Assembly (NCBI GenBank): GCA_946222495.1
Contig: CAMICF010000188.1
Span: 1-5,970, forward strand
Direction: 5' to 3'
From: an uncultured Janibacter sp.
Lineage (GTDB): Bacteria > Actinomycetota > Actinomycetes > Actinomycetales > Dermatophilaceae
Length of the DNA stretch: 5,970 bases
Numbering within the stretch: position 1 is the first letter of the stretch; the number at the start of each line of letters is the position of its first letter. The notes under the pieces are model-generated. The model was given only the letters and a program-made list of their open reading frames with translations, was not told where the DNA came from and made no database searches. Shown here piece by piece: positions 1 to 5,259 of the stretch. A program made the position numbers and the translations under genes.

Positions 1-627
1 GGCCTGTCCCTCGACGAGCAGATCCCGGTGAGCCGGACCTTCACGGGGGCCGATGGTGCCCCCTTCGTCCTCAGCGGGGACCACCTCGACCCGCAGCTGC
101 CGGCGCCGGGCACGCCGATGACGCTCGCGGAGATGCTTGACGTGATGATCACGCGCTCGTCCAACGAGGCGACGAACGCCGTCATGGAGCGCATCGGTCT
201 CTCCGCGGTCGCGGAGGCGGCCACCGCGGCCGGCGCCGGGCACATGCGGGTGGAACGCCTCATCGGCGACCCCGCCGCGGTCGTGGCCGGTCGGACGAAC
301 GAGGTCACCGCGGTCGACCTGACGACGCTCCTGCGCGCGGTCACGACGGGCCGCGTCCCGGGCTGGGACTCACCCCTGCCCGAGGATCTCGTCGACCGGC
401 ACCTCGGTGCCCTCGAGCGGCAGACGATCGCGCCCATCGGGCGGGCGCTGGCCAAGGGCGTCCGCTGGGGCTCGAAGTCCGGCGAGGTCGACGGGATCCG
501 GCACGACGTCGCCTTCGTCGGTGACCCCGCGACCGATGCCGTGCGGTACCTCGCGGTGTGCACGCAGGGCCTCGGTGAGGCCGCCGCCGACGAGGCGATC
601 GCGACCCTCACCGAGGCCCTGGTCTAG
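1..627 (+). CDS. Serine hydrolase, class A beta-lactamase / D,D-peptidase fold (5' truncated by window edge)
   Basis: The reading frame is open from base 1 and ends at TAG 625-627, so the N-terminus lies outside the window. The 208 visible codons look like the beta-lactamase2 serine hydrolase family. The MTLAEMLDVMITRSSNEATN stretch corresponds to the helix carrying the second catalytic motif (SDN in class A enzymes, here Ser-Ser-Asn, codons 53-55). WGSKSGEVDG carries the third motif (KTG, here Lys-Ser-Gly, codons 159-161). The spacing between them, about 106 residues, is close to that of class A enzymes. The first motif, SxxK with the nucleophile, must lie upstream and is not visible. In the omega-loop region VERLIGD (codons 84-90), aligned on RLDRWEPE of class A enzymes, the deacylating Glu166 position is Ile. 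The protein may therefore be a peptidase or an acyl-trapping protein rather than an efficient lactamase. It is convergent with the NlpC/P60 gene, 11 bases away. The fold is fairly certain; the substrate is unknown. Confidence 0.85.
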   Translation, partial: GLSLDEQIPVSRTFTGADGAPFVLSGDHLDPQLPAPGTPMTLAEMLDVMITRSSNEATNAVMERIGLSAVAEAATAAGAGHMRVERLIGDPAAVVAGRTNEVTAVDLTTLLRAVTTGRVPGWDSPLPEDLVDRHLGALERQTIAPIGRALAKGVRWGSKSGEVDGIRHDVAFVGDPATDAVRYLAVCTQGLGEAAADEAIATLTEALV

Positions 628-638
628 ACGTCAGCGGG

Positions 639-1658
639 TCAGGACATCCGCTTCGCGCCGGAGAACTCCTGGTCCTCGTCCCACTCCTGCCAGTCGACGA
701 TCGAGACCGACTCGGCGGCGTTGGGCGCGTGGATCATCTTCCCGTCCCCGATGTACATCCCGACGTGGTGAACGCTGCCGGTCCCGCCGGGCTGGGCGAA
801 GAAGAGCAGGTCCCCCTTCTGCAGGTCCTCGACGGCGACGTCCTCGCCGACCGCGGCCTGGTCACCGGCGTCGCGGGGGATGTCGACCCCGTGGGCGCGG
901 TGGATCGTGTACGTGAAGCCCGAGCAGTCGAAGCCCCACGCGGAGACCCCGGCCCAGAGGTAGCGCAGACCGAGGAACTGCTTCCCCGTCTCGACGAGGT
1001 CCTCCCCCTCGGGTGCCTTCGGTCCCTCACCGGGGGCGTAGACGTCGACCGCGTCGTCCTCGAGCCACCCGGTGGACCCGTCCGGGAGCGCGACCTTCGT
1101 GCCCTGCCGGGTCTCGGCCAGGACGGGCAGCTCGGTGTTGAAGCTGACCTCCATCCCCGATCCCGCTCCCGGCCAGTCGGTGACCGTGGTCTTGGGGTCG
1201 GTGACGACCGCCCGGTCCCGCGACTCGGTGAACCGGCCGAACCGGTCGCTCTCGACGAGCTGCTTGACCGGCACCCAGCCGGGGTAGCCGCGCTCGTCGC
1301 GCGGGGTCTCCTGGTCGAGGACGACGATCTTCGCCCAGTCCCCCTTGACGGCGGTGACCTCGACCTCCGAGCCGAGCACCGCCTGGGTCTCCAGCTCGCC
1401 GGTGAGCCACCGGCGGGTCTCGGTGTCCTGCATGGAGGCGTTCCACGCGTCGAGGTCGACGGGATTGGTCAGGGCGGGCTCGTCGATGGCCCGGTCCGTG
1501 TCCGGCTCCACCCACACCGTGGTGGCGGCGACGTCGACGAAGGCGGTGTCGCCCGCCTCGAGGCCCCCGTCCTGCGGTGCGGCTCCGGCCGGGACGGCCG
1601 CCGCGCCGAGGAGCGTGGTCCCCAGCACGACGCCGATGATGCGCTTGGTGGCGTCCAT
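639..1658 (-). CDS. Exported NlpC/P60 (C40) cysteine peptidase with SH3 domains, YkfC-like
   Basis: 339 residues. I chose the ATG at 1656-1658 because GGAAAGGA at 1666-1673 sits 7 bases upstream. The ATG at 1662-1664 is too close to it, and one at 1689-1691 has no site. Residues 1-27 form a Sec signal peptide (KR, hydrophobic core, AGAA cleavage region) without a lipobox Cys, so it is secreted rather than a lipoprotein. Two SH3-like domains follow (about 37-137 and 148-208). The NlpC/P60 domain is about 220-339, with Cys245 in FDCSGF, His298 in HHVGMYIGDG and His310 in MIHAP. Tyr125, Trp235, Asp244, Cys245, His298 and His310 keep the spacing I recall for the Bacillus cereus YkfC substrate pocket (Tyr118, Trp228, Asp237, Cys238, His291, His303: constant offset of 7). 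YkfC cuts gamma-D-Glu-|-diamino-acid bonds in peptides with a free N-terminal L-Ala. By inference this enzyme trims released murein peptides outside the membrane. It is probably cotranscribed with the DUF819 gene upstream. Confidence 0.92.
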   Translation of the reverse strand: MDATKRIIGVVLGTTLLGAAAVPAGAAPQDGGLEAGDTAFVDVAATTVWVEPDTDRAIDEPALTNPVDLDAWNASMQDTETRRWLTGELETQAVLGSEVEVTAVKGDWAKIVVLDQETPRDERGYPGWVPVKQLVESDRFGRFTESRDRAVVTDPKTTVTDWPGAGSGMEVSFNTELPVLAETRQGTKVALPDGSTGWLEDDAVDVYAPGEGPKAPEGEDLVETGKQFLGLRYLWAGVSAWGFDCSGFTYTIHRAHGVDIPRDAGDQAAVGEDVAVEDLQKGDLLFFAQPGGTGSVHHVGMYIGDGKMIHAPNAAESVSIVDWQEWDEDQEFSGAKRMS

Positions 1659-1665
1659 GGTCATG

Positions 1666-1673
1666 TCCTTTCC
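1666..1673 (-). promoter_or_regulatory. Ribosome binding site of the NlpC/P60 gene
   Basis: The - strand reads GGAAAGGA here, 7 bases before the ATG at 1658. It decides the start: two in-frame ATGs (1664 and 1658) lie only two codons apart, and only the downstream one has proper spacing. Confidence 0.7.
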
Positions 1674-1715
1674 GTGGTGTTCCCCGTGCACGCGATTGTC
1701 CGCCGATCGGGCCGA

Positions 1716-1730
1716 CCTCGCAGGGCGAGG
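1716..1730 (-). other. Perfect 6-bp stem-loop directly after the DUF819 stop codon
   Basis: The - strand reads CCTCGC, a three-base loop CCT, then GCGAGG, beginning two bases after the DUF819 stop (1732-1734). No run of T follows, so a classical intrinsic terminator is unlikely. It sits between the two genes of the probable operon and could be an mRNA processing or stability hairpin that sets different levels for the two genes. The rest of the 73-base gap also holds an 8-bp palindrome CCGATCGG (1703-1710). Short stems like this also arise by chance in GC-rich DNA. Confidence 0.35.
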
Positions 1731-1731
1731 A

Positions 1732-2886
1732 TCAGAGGGCGTGCAGGATCTGGGCGGTCATCAGGCCGATGAAGGTCCCAGCGAACGCGCCCAGCAGGGC
1801 GAAGAGCACGCCGACGGGCACGAGCTGGCGGCTGAAGGCGCTGGCGACGACGGGCGCCGAGGCCACTCCCCCGATGTTGGCCGTGCTCGCGACCGCCAGG
1901 GAGAAGAGCTCGGTCCGGGTGAGCTTCGCGTAGACGACCATGATCGTCACGTGCACCACGAGCACGATGATGCCGGCGAGCAGGTAGAGCGGTGCCTCGG
2001 TGAGCGAGGTGAAGTCCGAGCCGGAGGCGATGATGCCGATGATGAGGTAGAGCATCACCGTCGCGACCTCGCTCGAGCCGGCCGTCTCGCCGAGCGGCGT
2101 CGCCGCGATGATCAGCCCGAGGATGCTGACGATGAGGATCGTCCAGGTCGTCCCCGTGACGACGACGCCGATCTCCGGCAGGAGACCACCGATCCACGTC
2201 GCGAGCGCGGAGACCGCGATGCTCAGGCAGAGCACGATGCCCAGGGAGGCGAGGTTGATCGGCCGGTCCTCGGCCTCCTCCTCCGCGGCGGCGTGCGCAT
2301 CGAGGTAGGAGGTGTCCGCCTTCGTCCACCGGTTGAACGTGTCGGAGAAGCCCACCGAGCTGAACATCAGCAGCAGCCAGAAGGAGTAGAGGACGGTGTC
2401 GACGATGAGGACGTAGCCGAAGACGGACTCGGGGGCCTCGAGGATCCCCTGGACGGCGACCATGTTGGCCGAGCCACCGGTCCACGAGGCGTTGAGCGCG
2501 CCGAGCGCCTTCCACGCCTCCGGGTCGAGGGTCGACTGCAGGACGAGGTAGGCGACGATGAAGCCGAGGACGATGCTCAGCGAGGTCACGACGAGCGTGA
2601 GCAGGAGCTTCGGGCCGAGCTTGATGATCCGGCGGATGTCGCACTTGAAGAGCAGCAGGAGGATCATCGCCGGCAGCAGGGCGTCCTGGACCCCCGCACC
2701 GACGGCCCCCATCGTCTCGTCGTCGGAGAAGACCCCGAGGGTGTTGAGCAGCGCCGCCCCGAAGTACATGAGCACGAAGCCCGGCACGTACCTGAAGAGC
2801 GTCCAGCCTCTCGTCTGGTCGACCCAGATGATCAGTCCGGAGAGCGCGAGCAGCACTCCGATGAAGAGGAATCCGTCGTCAATCAT
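1732..2886 (-). CDS. DUF819 (YjcL-type) polytopic membrane protein, candidate transporter
   Basis: 384 residues from the ATG at 2884-2886, which has AAGGA seven bases upstream. An in-frame TTG start at 2916 would remove that site's meaning. The protein is almost entirely hydrophobic. I see about ten membrane segments, near residues 5-22, 33-51, 68-80, 93-116, 155-176, 213-235, 241-262, 274-290, 298-321 and 355-381. A charged acidic loop separates the halves (about 181-211, with a run of Ala and Glu near 198-206). WTGGSANMVAV (135-145) in the first half and STANIGGVASAPVVASAF (334-351) in the second are the family's glycine-rich signatures, and they look like the broken helices of inverted-repeat secondary carriers. 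From memory, Pfam groups DUF819 with the cation:proton antiporter / anion symporter clan (GltS, bile-acid symporter relatives). The substrate is not established. Its position just upstream of a YkfC-like secreted peptidase suggests murein-derived di- or tripeptides, but this is inference. Length is normal for the family. Confidence 0.92.
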   Translation of the reverse strand: MIDDGFLFIGVLLALSGLIIWVDQTRGWTLFRYVPGFVLMYFGAALLNTLGVFSDDETMGAVGAGVQDALLPAMILLLLFKCDIRRIIKLGPKLLLTLVVTSLSIVLGFIVAYLVLQSTLDPEAWKALGALNASWTGGSANMVAVQGILEAPESVFGYVLIVDTVLYSFWLLLMFSSVGFSDTFNRWTKADTSYLDAHAAAEEEAEDRPINLASLGIVLCLSIAVSALATWIGGLLPEIGVVVTGTTWTILIVSILGLIIAATPLGETAGSSEVATVMLYLIIGIIASGSDFTSLTEAPLYLLAGIIVLVVHVTIMVVYAKLTRTELFSLAVASTANIGGVASAPVVASAFSRQLVPVGVLFALLGAFAGTFIGLMTAQILHAL

Positions 2887-3008
2887 TGTCACGTCCTTGT
2901 GCACGGCGACCGCCAAACCAGCGTCCTGCGGATGCGGACGCCGTCGGCAGGCTACGTCACCACCGGGCTCCTCGTCCGCGCATCGTCCCGGCCGCCTATG
3001 CTCCCTTC
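2887..3008. promoter_or_regulatory. Divergent intergenic region between DUF819 and MFS genes
   Basis: This region must carry promoters in both directions. On the - strand, AAGGA (2894-2898) is the DUF819 ribosome binding site, and TAGCCT (2949-2954) is a possible -10, though no good -35 is seen. GCGTCC (2921-2926) and GGACGC (2936-2941) form a 6-bp hairpin with a 9-base loop. GATGCGGACG (2931-2940) can instead pair with CGTCCGCGCATC (2973-2984), apart from a two-base bulge. The two pairings share bases and exclude each other. No protein-binding motif that I recognise is present. Confidence 0.5.
2997..3002 (+). promoter_or_regulatory. Candidate -10 element (TATGCT) for the MFS gene, leaderless arrangement
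   Basis: TATGCT matches the actinobacterial TAnnnT -10 consensus. It ends six bases before GTG 3009, so transcription would begin at or next to the start codon. No -35 hexamer is obvious at the right distance. No Shine-Dalgarno sequence precedes the GTG, which agrees with a leaderless mRNA. Confidence 0.4.
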
Positions 3009-4337
3009 GTGCCCACCACCGACGGTCTCTACAGCGCGTTGATGAGGCGCGATCCGGAGAGCGAGGCCGCGCTCCCCGCGGACGTCCGGCCCACCGTGCC
3101 GCGCAACGGCCTGCGCCTCGTCGCCGCCAATGCCCTGCAGTCCTCCGGCGACCAGACCGTCAACGCCTCGACGGTCCTGCCCTGGCTCTTCCACGCCCTC
3201 GGCGTGCCGGGTGCGCTCGCCGGCGCCCTCGTCCCGATCCGCGAGTCGGGATCGATGCTGCCCCAGGCCTTCCTCACCCCGCTGATCCTGCGGGTCCACC
3301 AGCGCAAGGTCGTCTTCGTCGTCGGCGCGCTCGTGCAGGCGCTCTCGGTCGCGGCCATGGCCGGGACGGCGGCCCTGGGGCGGGGCCTCGCGGCCGGTCT
3401 GGTGATCCTCACCGCCCTCGCGGTCTTTTCGCTGGGCCGGTGCCTCTGCTCGATCGCCTCCAAGGACGTGCAGGGCCGGACGATGCCGAAGGGCGAACGC
3501 GGCCAGATCAACGGCCTCGCCACGACGGCGTCGGGACTCGTCGCGATCACCCTCGGTCTGGGCGTGCGGCTGCTCGGGGGCGAGGACCTCGACGGCGGCC
3601 AGCTCGCGTGGCTGCTCGCCGCGGGCTCCGTCCTCTGGGTCCTCGTCGCGGTGGTCTACACCGGCATCCGGGAGCCGGTGGACGAGCCCTCGACGCCGAC
3701 GGCCACGGATGAGAAGGAGCAGGACAACTGGTTCGTCCAGACCGAGGCCCTGCTGCGGGAGGACCGTGCCTTCCGCGACTTCGTCACCGTGCGCAGCTTT
3801 CTGCTCGTGTCCTCGCTGAGCCCGCCCTTCATCGTCTCGCTCTCGGTGGCCTCGGGGACCGAGGGGCTCTCCGGTCTGGGCGGATTCATCCTCGCGTCCG
3901 GGGTCGCCGCCCTGCTCGGCGGTCGGATCTTCGGACGGCTGGCCGACCGCTCGAGCAAGCGGCTCATGACCTACGGGGCGGCCTTCGCCTCCGCCGTCCT
4001 CGTCGCGCTCGTCCTCGCGGTGGAGGTCCTCGACCTCGACGGCGACTCCCTGCTCGCGTACACCCTCTTCGTCGGCGGCTACTTCCTCGTGACGCTCATG
4101 CACACCGGCGTGCGGATCGGGCGCAAGACCTATGTCGTCGACATGGCCGAGGGCGACCGGCGCACGACCTATGTCGCGGTCGGCAACTCCGCGATGGGCC
4201 TCGTCCTGCTCCTCGTCGGGGCGATCAGCTCGGTCATCGCGGGCTTCGGTGCCGTGTGGGCGCTCCTCTTCCTCGCGGGCCTCGGGGTCCTCGGGGTCGT
4301 GTCCTCGTCCCGGCTGCCGGAGGTCGAGGGAGCGTGA
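3009..4337 (+). CDS. Major facilitator superfamily (MFS) transporter
   Basis: 442 residues from GTG 3009 to TGA 4335-4337. The alternative start is ATG 3042, eleven codons later and also without a ribosome binding site. I prefer GTG because a TATGCT -10 sits just upstream in a leaderless arrangement. After a hydrophilic N-terminus (to about residue 35) come roughly twelve membrane segments in two halves, joined by a charged loop at about 221-262. GRLADRSSKR (309-318) is the MFS motif A type loop in the second half. RVHQRK (95-100) is in the equivalent place in the first half, without the acidic residue. Other notable stretches are ALVPIRESGSMLPQAF (73-88), with charges inside a membrane region, and SKDVQGRTMPKGERGQINGL (151-170), a hydrophilic loop between helices. 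I do not recognise the substrate class. kynA begins 79 bases downstream on the same strand, so a link to tryptophan, kynurenine or anthranilate transport is possible but not shown. Confidence 0.88.
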   Translation: MPTTDGLYSALMRRDPESEAALPADVRPTVPRNGLRLVAANALQSSGDQTVNASTVLPWLFHALGVPGALAGALVPIRESGSMLPQAFLTPLILRVHQRKVVFVVGALVQALSVAAMAGTAALGRGLAAGLVILTALAVFSLGRCLCSIASKDVQGRTMPKGERGQINGLATTASGLVAITLGLGVRLLGGEDLDGGQLAWLLAAGSVLWVLVAVVYTGIREPVDEPSTPTATDEKEQDNWFVQTEALLREDRAFRDFVTVRSFLLVSSLSPPFIVSLSVASGTEGLSGLGGFILASGVAALLGGRIFGRLADRSSKRLMTYGAAFASAVLVALVLAVEVLDLDGDSLLAYTLFVGGYFLVTLMHTGVRIGRKTYVVDMAEGDRRTTYVAVGNSAMGLVLLLVGAISSVIAGFGAVWALLFLAGLGVLGVVSSSRLPEVEGA

Positions 4338-4416
4338 CGAAGGGGTAACCCCGCCGACGCCGGTCGCGGACCGTCCGCGGACGCCTAGTGTGGAGGCACG
4401 ACGACGAAGGAGCCAG
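4338..4416 (+). promoter_or_regulatory. Upstream region of kynA with candidate promoter and short inverted repeats
   Basis: TAGTGT (4386-4391) fits the TAnnnT -10 pattern and would give a start near 4398; no convincing -35 is visible. AAGGAG (4407-4412) lies four bases before the kynA ATG. Upstream are three exact inverted repeats: GGGGT-A-ACCCC (4342-4352), GCGGAC-C-GTCCGC (4366-4378) and the overlapping 10-bp palindrome GTCCGCGGAC (4373-4382). The last two cover the -35 zone and could be an operator. The first could equally be the base of a weak terminator for the MFS gene, although no T run follows. Confidence 0.45.
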
Positions 4417-5259
4417 ATGACCGGCAACACGCGAGACATCGAGGACGGCGTCCACCAGGACTTCCGCGAGGAGATGTCCTACGGGTCCTACCTCGCGCTG
4501 GAGACGCTGCTCGACGCGCAGCACCCGGTGAGCGACCACCACGACGAGATGCTCTTCATCATCCAGCACCAGACCTCGGAGCTCTGGCTCAAGCTCGTCC
4601 TCCACGAGACCCGCTCCGCGATGGCCCTGCTCGCCGCGGACGAGATGCGTATGGCGCTCAAGCGCATCGCGCGGGTCAAGCACATCCAGCGCACGCTCAC
4701 CGACCAGTGGTCCGTCCTCGCCACCCTCACCCCGACGGAGTACCAGGAGTTCCGGCCCTACCTCGGCCACGCCTCCGGGTTCCAGTCGTGGCAGTACCGC
4801 GCGGTCGAGTTCGCGCTCGGCAACAAGCACGCGGGGATGCTCCCCGTGCACGCCGCCGACCCCGAGGCGCACGCGGCGTTGAGCGAGCTCCTCGAGGCAC
4901 CCAGCCTCTACGACGAGTTCCTCCGGTACCTCGCGCGGCGGGGCTACCCGATCCCCGAGGGCGTCCTCACCCGTGACGTCACCACCGCCCACGAGCTCGA
5001 CCCGGAGCTGACCCGCGTCCTCGCGGACATCTACCGCGACGCCGAGCAGCACTGGGACGTCTACGAGGCCTGCGAGGAGCTCGTCGACCTCGAGGACAAC
5101 TTCCAGCTGTGGCGCTTCCGCCACCTCAAGACGGTGCAGCGCACCATCGGGATGAAGACCGGCACCGGGGGCAGCTCCGGCGTCGGTTTCCTCCAGCGCG
5201 CGCTCGAGCTGACCTTCTTCCCGGAGCTCTTCGCGGTGCGCACGGAGATCGGGTCATGA
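4417..5259 (+). CDS. kynA: Tryptophan 2,3-dioxygenase
   Basis: 280 residues, full length for bacterial enzymes. ATG 4417 is chosen because AAGGAG lies just upstream and the protein then begins like other family members. This cytosolic haem enzyme inserts O2 into the indole ring of L-tryptophan to give N-formylkynurenine, the first step of the kynurenine pathway. Visible family residues include His51 in FIIQHQTSELWLKL (distal base), Tyr109 and Arg113 in TPTEYQEFRPYLGHASGFQS (substrate carboxylate binding), His236 in LWRFRHLKTVQRTIG (proximal haem ligand) and Thr250 in KTGTGGSSGV. All are displaced by exactly four from the numbering I recall for the Xanthomonas campestris enzyme (His55, Tyr113, Arg117, His240, Thr254). 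No key residue is missing, so it should be active. Its stop overlaps the kynU start (ATGA), which implies translational coupling. Confidence 0.98.
   Translation: MTGNTRDIEDGVHQDFREEMSYGSYLALETLLDAQHPVSDHHDEMLFIIQHQTSELWLKLVLHETRSAMALLAADEMRMALKRIARVKHIQRTLTDQWSVLATLTPTEYQEFRPYLGHASGFQSWQYRAVEFALGNKHAGMLPVHAADPEAHAALSELLEAPSLYDEFLRYLARRGYPIPEGVLTRDVTTAHELDPELTRVLADIYRDAEQHWDVYEACEELVDLEDNFQLWRFRHLKTVQRTIGMKTGTGGSSGVGFLQRALELTFFPELFAVRTEIGS

Noticed and set aside
1..627. Calling the first gene an antibiotic-resistance beta-lactamase
   Set aside because: The nucleophile motif is outside the window, the second and third motifs are variants, and the Glu166 position appears to be Ile. Only the general serine hydrolase fold is supported.
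1345..3042. A 565-codon open frame on the + strand opposite the peptidase and DUF819 genes
   Set aside because: Its product is low-complexity and rich in Arg, Asp, Glu and Gly, with no fold signature. It is antisense to two well-supported genes and reflects stop-poor GC-rich DNA.
4338..4360. Intrinsic terminator after the MFS gene at GGGGTAACCCC
   Set aside because: The stem is only five base pairs with a one-base centre and has no T run, so it cannot form a normal terminator hairpin. It is kept only as a possible operator-like repeat.
2952..4439. A 495-codon open frame on the - strand opposite the MFS gene
   Set aside because: The product is charged and repetitive, with no recognisable domain. 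The + strand frame gives a clear membrane transporter with normal codon use.
4234..5124. Open frames on the - strand opposite kynA and kynU (also 5061-5921)
   Set aside because: They are shadows of two genes with intact catalytic motifs, and no ribosome binding site or domain supports them.
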